From Bryoerythrophyllum caledonicum (taxonomy: Eukaryota > Streptophyta > Bryopsida > Pottiales > Pottiaceae), in the NCBI GenBank assembly GCA_963971425.1, contig OZ020514.1, positions 19,689,406 through 19,753,405 of the forward strand: 64,000 bases of DNA, read 5' to 3'. This document shows, piece after piece, positions 1 through 12,393 of the stretch. The number at the start of each line of letters is the position of its first letter. Positions within the stretch are counted from its first letter, which is position 1. A program made the translations under genes and the position numbers. A model generated the notes under the pieces. That model was not told the origin of the DNA and ran no database searches. It saw only the letters and a program-made list of their open reading frames with translations.

Positions 1-2200
1 AGAGCATGGTAGAGAAGACTCCATATCTTCATCATCATTATGTTGAACCCTCTCTAAATCCACTTGGGGAGCAACACTCGAATGATTGTTGCATCCGCGG
101 TTACAGGTTCAAACTGGTGCAAATCGAGTGGCCAAGGTAGTTCGGACTTCGGTCAGCAAAGGCAAAGACCCAGCGTACGCACAATCTTTATGAATGAAAT
201 CATTCATGCCATACTTAAATACCAACTTTGTATTAACCTTGTATGATAGTTGGTAGTCCTTGTCAATGACACCAAGTTCCAAACATCCGCAAAGTACAAC
301 ATATAATTTGTTGAAGAATCAAACAAGACAAGCAAAGAGCATAAGTAATGACATTAGATAAACATTAGAGACATCAGGATCTCATAACACACAATCAAAA
401 TAAATTCATCCTCAATTCATAGATAAACTGAACAATGAAGAGAGAATTAATTACCTTGTTGGCCAGCACAAACTTTGAGCCACTATATATTCCTAATACA
501 CGGTTTCCTTGATTGCAGAACTGCGATGTAAGTTCGAGAAAGAACTTCATCCGCAATTCGGAGCCATGGATTGCATAGCATGCCTGCAAGTACTTATTCT
601 TTTCTATATAATACAATGTATCCACGCCGGAGTAACTTGGTAGCACTTTCTCAAGTAGAGTGTTGCAAGTCGTTAAGTCAATATTCCTCCAGAAGGCACT
701 CAATTGTCATTAAATGCTTCCAAAGTAAACTGCTCTGGTTTTGTTCCCACAGAGACCTATTGTTCCTTTTTGAATATATTGCAAAAACTAAACCACCAAA
801 CACCACTCCATAGGTTAGCTTTTCTATTCAATCTTTTGCTAAAAATCCGGATCCTTACGGATTTCGGACTTCTTACAATAGCTTCCGGAATTAATTTCCG
901 GACAATTGAAAGGGAGTTTTATTTATCTTTGTTCCTCCTCAAAAAGTCTTCTGGACGGTTTAAACGAGTGACCGGAAGGCCACTGATCCTATTTGTGTAA
1001 GTGGCCGGATTCTCCACTATTTGATTATTTGAAGTGGCTAGACACCCACTACCCTATATTTTGAAGTGGCTGGACACTTACTCTTCCTACTCCGCTAACC
1101 GATGTATGATTGTTGTTGCTGAATCAACACTCAAACAACATCCGGATGGCCATTTGAATGCGGTCACGTAGAGGACGATCCAAACTACAACGACATTCCG
1201 GCGAGTTCATGTGTGATTCTACCGAGTGAGTTTTACAATTTACAAAGAGGACTCCTTCTAGACATACATATCAGGCTTTTTCTCTATTGCAGGGGTAGAT
1301 TGTGGCCTCAACTGAAATCTAGGTTTACACGGAGCTTTCGAGCCTTAGACTATACCAAGCACACCTCTACAATATGTCTCTTCCCCTCCGGGCTACTTGT
1401 GGACCCTAGAGAGTATCAAGCCTCTCTCCAAGCTCTTCTCTAGCTCTTCCGGGCGCTCTCCTGATGGAAGTCACAATCGATTACCTCAAGTACAAACACG
1501 ATAACCCTCACCATAAAGAACTTAATCACCACAATATAAACCACAATAGATCCGTTCCTCATAAGGAAACACTCAATACCACAATGTCTAGACAACCAAA
1601 ATAATGAGAGGTTGAGACATTCTCAGCAAGAGAAAACAAGATCCTGAGTCTCTAAAACTCATCCACTAAGTACAAGCTAAGTCCTTATTTTAGTTCTACC
1701 TTATCCGCAAAAAATCTAGAAAATCTTATTCTGACGGATAAAAAGATCCTAGACTCTACTTCTAGAAGTCCAATTATTCCTAGATCAAATCCGAAATTTT
1801 TGGATCTGAGATTTATACTCGCCGTCTTCTAATTCTAAGGTATGTACAAAAATTTATTAGTCTATTGTTTAGAAACTAGGTGCAATTTTGAGCCTCATTA
1901 TAAATCACAACTAAACCTAAGTAACTAAGAATTTCCTAAGTGTAATCCTAAATCTAACTAGGGGGTGTTCTGAACACCTTTGAGTCTAGGACTCCTACGC
2001 CTAGGCGACTCCTCTACTGCTATCTTCCCAGTGTCCACTTCCCTGGGCGCTACTTCCGGCTATCGCCTCTGGGATTCGGATCCAAGAGCTGTTGGTGGAG
2101 ACTCCGTCATCAGGACTGCCTTAGTTGGTGAGTTGACCACCATCACAACTTGTCTTCTGAGGAAGTCCCAGAAGCTCACACTCGAGCGAGGAGGATCTTC
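1..2200. other. AT-rich stretch without a recognisable gene
   Basis: No reading frame here has a recognisable domain, and none is longer than about 100 codons. Several CCGG-bearing short motifs occur near 0.84-1.2 kb, including an imperfect palindrome at 883-902 built on TTCCGGA and TCCGGA arms. I see nothing else that can be supported. It may be the decayed flank of the old element whose ParB-like remnant lies at 3.7-5.0 kb. Confidence 0.4.
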
Positions 2201-2239
2201 CACCAAGCATCGTGCCATCAATGGTGTAGTCTTTTAGGG

Positions 2240-3000
2240 ATTGGAAGTTGGTGAACTAGGCATCAACCAGAAGGTAGGGGGAGTCTCTAGAGAAAGTTCG
2301 TCCGGAAGCACGTTCTCCCAACCTTTGAGCATCTTCGTACTCGGCAGTGTGTAGTACTCGAATTCATCGGAGAGGCGAGTTCCGGAGTTGTCAGTACCTC
2401 CTTTCGCTTTCCGGAGCTCTTCGGATGCACTTCTGAGGGCCCAACCACGTCCGAAGTGGTCGTGACCCGCACTGGGGTGGTCAGGTCTTCCGCTGCTTGG
2501 ATACTTCGGATCTACGGCCCTTCTCGAGACATGTTCTCCACCACTTCCAACATTTGGCTCTAGGTCTTTTCCATCTTCCGGATGTGGATTCCGGAGAAAC
2601 CGGATGATCCGTACTAGCCAACCGCTCCATGAAGAGGAGGCTCCAGTTGACGGTGTCAACCGGAAAGTCAAGCGTCGTTTGGACTTCTGCCAAGGCCTAG
2701 GCCGAGGCGTTTGTCCGATCCTCCACCTCCTTCCGCACCACCTGCGCTTCTGCCAATGCCGTCTCCGTCCTTTCCAACTATTCCTAGATCTGGCTCTGAC
2801 TCCAAATGATCGTGGCCTGCTGGTCCTCCATCGCCTGTAGCCGGAGCGTGTATTTCTTGAGCTCCGTTATGTGGAGGAGAATGTCGAGTAGTTCTTCAAC
2901 TCCCTAGTTTTGCCAGATCTCGTCAATGATTTCCAGGTTATCCTCATTTGCCTCGTTGAATAGGATAGCCGGCCATGCCACATGGGTGATGAGCTCTACG
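2240..3000 (-). pseudogene. Decayed coding remnant with coiled-coil character
   Basis: On the minus strand the translated stretch from about 2.95 to 2.65 kb is rich in Glu, Leu, Lys, Ala and Gln (for example ELKKYTLRLQAMEDQQATI and ERTETALAEAQVV). That pattern is typical of a coiled coil, but stops interrupt it. The GC content is higher than in the flanks. It continues towards 2.24 kb as a 145-codon frame. No family was recognised. It could be part of the decayed gene upstream at 3.2-5.0 kb or a separate relic. Confidence 0.3.
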
Positions 3001-3159
3001 ATGTCTATGTGTGCTCGTCTGTTGAGCTTGAAAGGCTTTGCCTGCGGCACCTGGCCTGCTCTTGGTGGTGGTCCGGTCAATTCCGGCTCCTAAATGTACC
3101 CGTATGCTTAGAAGTAGGAATAAAAACAATAGGAAAATAGAATTAGTAAATAAGAACTT

Positions 3160-4971
3160 TAGATGACATACAAACTCCTTAAAAGCCCTAACTCCTTAGG
3201 GTACCCGTACGTTTGATTGCTATTTATCAAGTAGGTGAACAGATCCCTCAGATCATTATCGGTATGATGGCCCAACCTCTTAAGGAATTTGCGATGGATC
3301 GGTGAAACTCTACCCCCCTTGACTTTGTAGGTAGTCATGGTGTCAGGGTTGATAATCTCTCCCCTGCTGTGCATTTCAAGGAAATCCTCCCACATTTGAA
3401 GATGTCATCAAGAACTGAGATCACCTTGATCTCATTTATCATGTTTGATGACTTGCTCACGTGCTTTCCTTCCTTTGTAGAATTGATATTGTGGGAGCCA
3501 TTAACAATGAGCTTCATAAACAACTAGAAATACGAAACATGATTTGTCAAGTCTCATATACATTACACTCAAGAGGCATTTAGTCTTGAATAAAGGTATC
3601 TGATCTTTAAGAATAGATGGCATTGCAAATCAGTTTACTCGAATAAAAAATAAACTTCAGACGGGCGACTTACAAGGTACTTCTCTGTGTCAAAGACAAC
3701 ACCATTCTTCCTAGTTATCCCCTCTTCTGATTGGTAATTCGGACGTTCGGAGTTGAGCCAAATTCACCGACAACTTGAGATCTAATTCCCCCATGTCAAT
3801 TGAACATGGTCAAGGTAGTTGGTGTCATTGTAAAATATCAAAATTCTTCCCAACTTTTGAGGATCTCTTCACCAAACTACATGTGTATCCCATCACTGCA
3901 AGTCATTTTTCTGATTCTCTCTGCAATTCTCATTATCTTAGAGTCTCTTGGATGTCTTGACACTATGATGTCCGTTGATGAGCATGAACTTGTCATCCTT
4001 CATGGCATTCCATGAGATGGGCTTTGTCTTAATTGGCTCACTATGCTTATCAATCAAAGAGATGCAAGTCTTTTGGTGTTGATTGATTTTGCCAAGCTCC
4101 ACGAGAAAATCTATCGTGCTCAACACAATGCTAATCTCCATCCTCCAAATCACATATCGTGCCTTAGCGACAACACACTGCTGGATTCAGACTAAGTACA
4201 AGGATTTAAATGGAAAGCACCCTCTATATTCCTCCCAGAATAGGCGTTGTGATTCCATGATCTTTTGAAAGTCCACCTGCGGGTCGTTTTGTGCCTTTTT
4301 GAAGGTTGTGACCCTTATAAGGGTGGATGTTTATCTGCCATCAACGGTGGACTGCCTATTCTTGGTCGAAGATTCCCCTGATGTCGCTGGCGTTGTTGAT
4401 GACCGCTTAGAAGGAGCACGACTTGAGGCATGGGGCGCAATTAATCCCAAAGGATTTGCTTGGACAGTTGCTTTTCCGCGTGCTAGACGTCGTGGATTGG
4501 CTTCGACTAGAATTGGTTGAGCCTCAATTGGAGAAATCAACTAGTGAATTTGTATCAATAGCTTGTGTATTTTTTCCACATCCTTGTTTGTCTAGGGCTC
4601 ATGCTTTTCGAATGCCTCCTTCAACGACCCCTGCCCGTTTCTTGCAACACTTTCAAGCAATTTGAGGAAGTCAAACCGATTGAGACTGATATTAACTTTC
4701 ACAACAGTGGAGTGGCAATGTGTGATATCAACTTCCGCTTTATCAAATGCCTGAATGTCAAGAACAATGTACTCTTGCAGCTACTCCTCAAGAAATGCCA
4801 CCCGCTTGTCTTTGTAGAGAGAGGCACAAAAGGGACTTCATCGTTTACCTTGTGCATTACTTGAACAAACTTCCCAAACTTTGAGAATGACCAACTCTTT
4901 AAGGAATTCCTTAACATCCATAAGGACCTATAGTTCTCTACGTCATCGTCAATAAACGGGGACAGTGCCAA
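3160..4971 (-). pseudogene. Ancient remnant of a ParB-like domain gene
   Basis: Minus-strand frames at 4971-4699, 4540-4331, 4153-3938 and 3395-3159 can be read in order with stops and frame changes between them. The frame at 4153-3938 contains KFMLINGHHSVKTSKRL. This lines up with HFYIIGGQHTVVAHKVL in the ParB-like exon of the large gene at 33.2-34.6 kb. After it, a W-x-RDPQKLGRI stretch resembles WTKPDPKDMTLL of that exon. A Ser/Thr/Lys-rich linker precedes it, as in the better copies. In bacterial ParB and sulfiredoxin-like folds the G-x-H/R segment is part of the nucleotide-binding site. I infer a decayed, distant homologue of the ParB-FCP1 gene. The similarity is short and was judged by eye. 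Confidence 0.45.
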
Positions 4972-5629
4972 AGGATTTTCAAACCTCTAGATGAAAATCT
5001 TAGAGGCATAGTAGTCGTAGTTATCTTAATCTTGTTGTGGAGAGAATGCCATGTGCAGAATCTAAAAATACACAAATATTTTTTTGCAAACTCTTAGCTA
5101 TATCCTCGAGTCAAGGATGACTATTAGCTTATTGGTCTCTTATTCAAACAATTGAGGAGACTTTTATCCTCGAATCGAAGATAACTTTCATACCTAAGCC
5201 TTTATTTGTGGTTTTGAAAGAAGGTTGCAAATTCATATGAATCATGGGCATTCTTATAACATAGGGATTTGAATGCCTACACATTAAAACTAACACTACC
5301 TATGAGAATTGTATATCATTGCAATAGAATGTCGATGCTGATGGATTAGAAACAACAATTAACAAATATAGATAACATTCAATGACCATTGTACGAATTT
5401 GGATGATATAGTAGAATGATATCAATTACTAAGATTTACATAGTATGACTCCGTTGTTCTCGCCTTGAAATTTTTTTTCTCTTTGAGAGAATTTTTGAAG
5501 ACATGAAGTATCCTTGACGCAAGGATAACTTGGAATTGTTCTCTATGGAATACGAGGGATACAATGTGCTCTATCATTTTTTTTAAACTGTGAGGGGAGC
5601 ACAATTGATTTACCAATGGTTTATCCTTT

Positions 5630-5960
5630 ATTAGAGGATAAATGCGACTCATGCATGGTTGAATTCATCAAATCTTGACTTTTTCACATCCAACCACTAA
5701 GAGTTGAGAAATGCCAGACTACAAATTCTGCACACTATCGTACATGGAGTTTAGCCTCAACTCGAGGATAAATTGCGACTCATATATGGTTGTTTTTGGC
5801 AAAGCTTCACGTCTTAACACGTAGGTCTGACACTTCAAATTGCCAGACTACAGGTTAACACAATATCAATCATGGAGTTTATCGTTGACTCGAGGATAAA
5901 CTGCGACTCTAATATGGTTGTTTTCGGCAATGCTCTACGTCTTAACTCTCTACGTCACAC
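5630..5960. repeat. Degenerate tandem repeat of about 118-140 bp, about 2.5 copies
   Basis: The phrase GAGGATAAA-TGCGACTC followed by ATGGTTG recurs at about 5635, 5776 and 5894. The last two copies are 118 bp apart and also share GGCAA-GCT-ACGTCTTAAC. No gene overlaps. The copies differ at many sites, so the array is old. Confidence 0.55.
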
Positions 5961-6714
5961 TCCAAAATTGCCGGATATCATATTTTGTACAATATTAGAA
6001 ATTCAGCACTCGCCATCTGCAGACTAATTTATGAAATGCTGAATTTTGCACCTATGAATTACCGACAAAAATGTGGATATGGTTTACAATTTTATGCATT
6101 TTGATGCGTTCTGCAAAGCAAGTTGAATTGTAAAACATTAGTTCCATCAGCAGCCAATAAGACATCCTGACGCAAACACACAAATGTATACACACATTTG
6201 ATCCCACAGACGTATATAAGCACATACTTACACATACTTTCAATAATGAATGTCAAAAGATGAATTCAGAATGAAATCATAAAACTTACTGGAAGTGTAT
6301 AGAGAACAACAGTCAACAAGCTCCTCAAAAACACACCGGCAGCATACAAAACCCGAGCTACAAACCCTATCGCTCACACAAGAATCCCAATCTTAAAACC
6401 CTTTCACTCAAAAGACACTCAATGCTTCTAAAAACGTCATAGAATTTGTATAAGCACTCCCAGAATCAAGGTACATAAAACCTTTGCAAAACTCTTGCAC
6501 AATTACCTAATTTTGTGAGAGCTCACTAAAAACCCCTCATAGAACTCTTCGCAATCTGAAAACCCTGAAAATGCATACAAAATCCCTTCCGAAATCAAAA
6601 CTTAAGTCAGCAGTTCCTACTCACCTTGTCGCACACAAAAACGGTTGTAATGAGACCTCACAAAAACCTTGCGAAATTCTTGCACACAGTTCTCTTGCGC
6701 AACACAGATGATAA

Positions 6715-6840
6715 TGTTGGTTTTGCACGCACGCACACACACGCACTCAAAAACAAACACTCACTCGTACACACACTCAAACACACACAAACACACAAAG
6801 AAACAAAAGCAACACACTTGCACACAAAAACACTCACAAG
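6715..6840. repeat. CA-rich simple repeat
   Basis: Runs of CACACA and ACACACAAA interspersed with CACTC make an impure (CA)n tract. Its short reading frames are low-complexity by-products of the repeat. Confidence 0.8.
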
Positions 6841-7324
6841 TCACAACTGAACGAGGAGGAGACTGAAATGGCAGCGGCGGTTTGAGGTCGGCGTTACTAC
6901 TTCGCGCCCCCTTAACCTCGGGAAGTATATCATTTGTCGCATAACGGTTGCGACAAATAAATAACAAATCAGAGTCAATTTGGAAATTACATGGAACGGT
7001 GCATTGGTTCATTTAAAGATTTGTTGTTTTCGAATTGAATATTTGTAAAAAAATTGTAACCTTTTTGTTAGGATTTTTTTTAGAGGCATTCTCTAGATGT
7101 AATGTACCCGTTTCTGAGGTCCTTTCGTACACACGCTGGCAGAATGGCCCGCCTCTCGACACCAAGGGCACCATACATTCGCTCTACTTATTGGGACAAG
7201 CCTCCTGGGTTTCCAATTATTTGCCAAGTTAACCCGGATCGCCTCAAACGACTCCTAAATTCATTTCAAGACCTTCTTTGATTCTTCGTCCTTGTTCTTG
7301 ATCTTCACGACCACCTAAATTTGA

Positions 7325-7510
7325 CACACTACACACAGACAGAACACACAGAACACACAGAACACACAAACACAAAAAAACACACAAAAACATGACTATA
7401 TAGACACGACAACAGATACATAAAAGCACACACAAATTCTAAAAAATCAAAACACACAAGAATGGAAACATTCACATACATATAAGCACTCACACAAATG
7501 CACACACATA
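7325..7510. repeat. ACACAGA/ACACA simple repeat
   Basis: The tract starts with repeated ACACAGA units and passes into AACACACA and CACATACAT runs. It is similar to the tract at 6.7 kb. No coding content. Confidence 0.8.
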
Positions 7511-8099
7511 AAAATTTAATAAACACCATTCCACAACTGAATCAATAGGTTATGATTGCAACAATTTACCTTAACAATAGTAATATGCAACATTACTCCT
7601 TCCAAAATCTACCATCGCCCTTGCAATAAACCTAGGCCATAACTCATCCTCCATAGACAATAATGAATTCCTAAACACCATCTTATTCATCGTAACTTCA
7701 CACGTCAACACCTCTTCACGCAACTCCTTCCCTTGCATGCACTTACTCTCACTATTGTTGACAAACAAGAAAATCCTCAAAGAGAAAACCTCTCCTTCTA
7801 CAAAACTCTAAACGAGCAACACCACTCAACTTCCTACACACACAACAGCAACAACACTCACGCTACACACACAAGAGAACGACACAAAAATCCTAACACG
7901 CAACTCTTTGGGACGAAAAGAAGAAAAGGAAAGAGGGAGAAGTTGGAGTCGTGTGGAAGGTGTATGCAAACCCTACACCTAAGACGGCGGACTTCAAACC
8001 TCAAAGCCGTGCGAGCGTGGCATCCACTGGCTTATACCCGATTTGGTTAGACCCAGGTGATACCCTTGAGCATTCTCACGCTTCTTTCTAGTATTTTTA

Positions 8100-9520
8100 T
8101 CATAATCAACGCGATACTCGAGTGATACCTTCATGGACCAATTTTTTCTTAAAAAAACTACATTGTTTTAATATCATAAAAATTATATAGAATTGAAACC
8201 GACATCCTACAATAGAAATTGAAGATTACCTCAAATTTATGATTTAAAGATTCCTAAGCTAACATCTAAAATTTGATGATTCTTTAGCTAACTTCTAATT
8301 TTTTTGTTTACTAATATAGAAAAAATACAAGGATAATTGAATAGACTGATATTGAAATACATCTAGACCCTTTAAAATAGTATTATTTTACATTTGATTC
8401 TAATGTATTTGCCATTTAAACAACTCACAAAATCATTTTTAAAAATAATATTCATAATATAGAATGTAAACAACAAAATTTGTATATTCAAGCACAGTAC
8501 AAACCCCCCACATAACAATTGGTTATCATTGTAGTGGATTTTTGAATCATTGGAGGAATAGTAAAGGATGGTTTCCAAATTCATTATATTGCAAGTTTCC
8601 CACTGATTGTATCTAGAGTATTTGTTATTGAAATGCTAAAACCTATTATTTTTGAAGTTTTTTTTAAAGAATAAGCAAACATATCTTAAGTACTTCAGAA
8701 TTAGGATCATTGCGTACATAGTTCATAAAAATACCTTGCAAAGAGGAAAAACTTATAGCAGTTATAAAAAAATTAGTGTGGTCAATATTTAATACAATTT
8801 TTAGTTTAATATATATTGAAATTTTGTAATATATTTTTATTATGAATAATTCAAAACCAATAGCAATACAAAGAATGATTAATAGTAAGCATATATCAAA
8901 CCAAAATTCAAAGTGTTATATTAAGTTTTATGGAAGAGAATGTTGAAGGTATCATATGAATGCATGCTTGGTTAGATTATGAATTTTGAATTTCACTGGT
9001 TTTATTCAATGTACTTTTTCTTTTTTGACCTAACTACGTTTTGATACATTTTTAAATTGCTTAATTACCATTTCTCATTTTTTTCCCAATTTGGGTTTAA
9101 CCCATTTATTCTAGGTCCAATTTTACGGTTTTTCACATGAATAGGCTTCACCATTACAAATTATCGATGAATATTGACTTCAATAATTATTACACGTCAT
9201 ACCTTGTATACACATATAAGACATATAACTAGTTTATGGCTCTTATGTATTACAGACAATAATATAATTTAAATCCACCATACCTATGATTTTGTACCTA
9301 TGTCCATTAATCCTTTCATTGCCTACTGATTTGAAATTAATTTTAGAATTATTGAGCACAAAAATAAATATTATACTATTGTTAAGTCTTGTTAGGTTGT
9401 TATTGTGATTTGCTAATAGAAGCTAAAATCTTAATTGAAATTTTTAAACAAAAAATGAATAAAATATTCAATAGTTGTAAATAGATCCTTTACCTTTGTT
9501 ATTTAATTATTATTTATTAT
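8100..9520. other. AT-rich intergenic DNA
   Basis: Very AT-rich sequence with no reading frame beyond about 70 codons. I see no structured repeat other than A and T runs. It ends at the left edge of the Helitron-like element at 9523. Confidence 0.5.
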
Positions 9521-9522
9521 TA

Positions 9523-9731
9523 TTATACTACTAAAATCATAATCTACGCAGTGAACCATGCGGCAATCAACCATGCAGTCAATCGTGTAGTGAACTATAG
9601 AAACGCTACAGTCAACCGCGGAGTTAATTGCGCAGTGAATCATGTTACGGTTTTTTATTTATAGTTTGTGATATTAAAACTACATTAGAATGGTTGGACT
9701 GGTGCGTTGCAAAGCAAGCGCCAATTGCTAG
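9523..9731 (+). mobile_element. Short non-autonomous Helitron-like element (209 bp)
   Basis: It starts TTATACTACTAAAATCATAA and ends CTAG. Just before the end is a hairpin formed by GCGTTGC and GCAAGCGC around an AAA loop, with one bulged G. Helitrons typically start TC, end CTRR and carry such a 3' hairpin. The left flank is A and the next base after CTAG is T, as expected for A|T targets. Here the first dinucleotide is TT; the neighbouring copies keep TC. The interior is built from GCGCAGTNAACY-like units. A 210-bp relative is present at 38,090-38,299. Confidence 0.6.
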
Positions 9732-10591
9732 TCATACTACTAAAATCATAATCCGCGCAGTGAACTGCGCAACAATCAATTGCGCAGTTAATCGTGCACT
9801 GAACTATAGAAAAGGTTCAACCAACCGCGCGGTTAATTGCGCAGCCAACTGCACAGTTAATTGCGTAGCCAACGGCGCAGTGAATCATGTTATTTTTTTT
9901 TAATATAGTTTGTAATATAAAAACTACTTTAAAATGGTTGGACTAATGCGTTGCAAAGCATTAGCTTGAGTTTTTGGGTGTGACAAATTTGAATTTGTGT
10001 GTTGCAATTTGTGCTCTTGATTACAAATTTGATGTTCAAAATATTTTTTGAGTTAAGCACTTAAAGATTGAATTGTAAATTATGAGTTGTAAACTTGGAG
10101 TGAAAAAGTTATGGAGTTGGAATTGTGATCTTGGAGGTTGGCATACAAAGTTGGAGTTGCAAAATTGCATATTCGAGTTGTGGAGATTGAAATTACAAGT
10201 TTTGAGGTGAGATTGCAAGTTTTGAGATTGTAATTGCAAATTGAGTTTGTGGGTGTGAAATTGAGATTGTAATTGCAAGTTGAGTTTGTTGGTGTGTAAA
10301 ATTTGCATTTGTGTGTTGCAGTTTGTGCTTATCCAAAAGAAATTTGAAACTCTTGATTACAAATTTTACGTTCATAATTTTTTTGAAATTCCATGTTAAA
10401 ATGCAAAAATCTAAAATCTAATTATTTTTTTTCTATTCTATTCTATTACATTATTAAAATTCATGCATAGGTTCTAAAGACATATTTATTTTTTATGTAG
10501 AAAGTTGTTACTTTTTTTTAAAACATTTTGTGATATATACTACATTAAAATGGTTAAACTAATGCGTTGCGAAGCAAGCCTCAACTGCTAG
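9732..10591 (+). mobile_element. Second Helitron-like element, directly abutting the first
   Basis: It begins TCATACTACTAAAATC immediately after the CTAG of the first element and ends CAACTGCTAG at 10,591, with a GCGTTGC-GAA-GCAAGC hairpin just before. It contains an internal pseudo-end near 9,950-9,975 (same hairpin, no CTAG), followed by TTGCAATTTG/GAGTTG-rich repeats. It therefore looks like a composite of two related elements. No helicase or Rep gene is present, so it would need proteins from elsewhere. Confidence 0.5.
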
Positions 10592-10599
10592 TAGTAAAG

Positions 10600-12390
10600 T
10601 ATAATATTATATTGGTCTTTAAATAATTGCACGATTTTTGTTTTTTTAAAATGTAATGTATGGATCAAAGGAACATATATTTTTAACGTTATGTCATTGT
10701 ATACTCAAGTACAAAGGAATTCAGTCCAACTATTGTTTAAATTTATAATTATTAGATAACAGATTACTTTTGTTATACAAATAATCCAAATTCCATTTAA
10801 TGTGGCATTTCAAAATAAATATTTTGAATAAAGGCACCAACAAATGTAATAATATACATTGCGAAATGTTGAATAAGTAAAATGATTATAAACTTTCTAT
10901 AAAACACACTCAATGTTGATTCACAACATACTGAAGTTCATATAATCTATATTGCTTACCAATTAGTAAATACACTATATAGTTGCAAAGTTACACAAAA
11001 TATTTCACTGAAAATTGCCTTTCAATATTACAAACATGAGCCCTTTTCATATTGTATTACAAAAAAATGTGCATAATTTCTTACTGTATTCATTAACACA
11101 TTTAAAAACCTCCTTTATAATGTCTTCATCATGTTAACACCTTGCAAAAAAATCATCAAAAGGGTTAACAAGTTACCTTGGGCACCAAATTTAATTATTT
11201 GCCAGAAGTCATAAAACCTAAATTTTGAATCCTAAACCCTATATCTAAACCTAAATCTAGACCTAAATATAGCACTTACGATGAGTAGAACAGAGTTGTG
11301 GTGTATAATCATTTAATAGACCTATCCTCGAGTATTTTGTTGGGAATGCTGATCCTAAACGTAGTTGTTGGATTTTCCCGCTAGAATGCTCACAAGCAAC
11401 TATTTTACGGTCCTCCAAATATCGCAATCGCGCCCATTTCCGGACTCTACGTCAAACCGGAAACGATTCAACCTGCGTCCCATAATTTTACGACCCTCGC
11501 TTAATTTCACCTTTTATTCTGTTTGCAATATGGTTTGTATATGCGTATGGTTGGTGGAAAGCCTACAGAAGATTGAATTGCGCTAGGTTGAGCAAAGCAA
11601 GGTTGAGCTTAAGTTGAGGGTGACCAAGGCACATGTGATTAAGAAAATTTCAACATTTCCGTGATCAATCACGTGCAAAGAATTTAGTTCTTCTAATCTT
11701 GTAGCTTTTGTGAATTTACTCAGTAGGATTTGACTTCATGCTTCTGTGCAAAATTCCTTATGTAGTAGTGTTCCACTTGTCTAGTAGTAATAACGGTTGA
11801 TCCATTCAATTCTACAAGGAACTCATATCATTTGTACCGTACTCAACGTCGCAAGGATGTTTGCTACCATAAATGTCGCCAAGATTTATGGATGTATAGT
11901 TTAGCACGAGTCCAACTAGACTCTTGCTTTGTTCATGGCTGACAATTTAGCTTGACTAGAGCTAAACTGATAACCTTGGATGAGATCATGACAATTAATC
12001 TCGTCTTAAACTTTGTTGTCATTAATTTTGTTGCTGATTGCTAGGCTCCAATTCTCGTACACTGTCATGTTTCATATTGCTAATACAGTTTAACTCAAGT
12101 CAATCTAAATTGTCAATTGAAAAATCGTTTGAAGATATAATTTGGGACGTGGTAAACTACCCTGTTGAAATTGTTCATTTTATAGTCGAAATAGTTGGGT
12201 TTTATTTCAACCATTACATAACAATGTCAGCTAAGCTTGACTAAGCTACACCATCTTGCTGAACTTGATTCTGTATCAACCTTCATTTTTCAATCTCGCC
12301 TTATACCTCAGTTGTCGTAGAGGTGAATTTTTCACTTTTCTCCGTTCTATCCGTTTTGATATGATGTCTTTTTTCCTCCTTTTGCAATTC
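10600..12390. other. AT-rich stretch without a gene
   Basis: No recognisable domain is found in any frame. Telomere-like hexamers are too sparse to call at 11.2 kb (CCTAAACCCTA-like). The right part leads into the decayed transposase. Confidence 0.4.
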
Positions 12391-12393
12391 AGG

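Noticed and set aside
6626-7529. Frames rich in HTHTHK or VCVFLCLCV
   Set aside because: They are low-complexity translations of CA-type simple repeats.
9628-9903. 91-codon frame with NRAVNCA repeats
   Set aside because: It is the translation of the GCGCAGTNAACY units in the Helitron-like elements.
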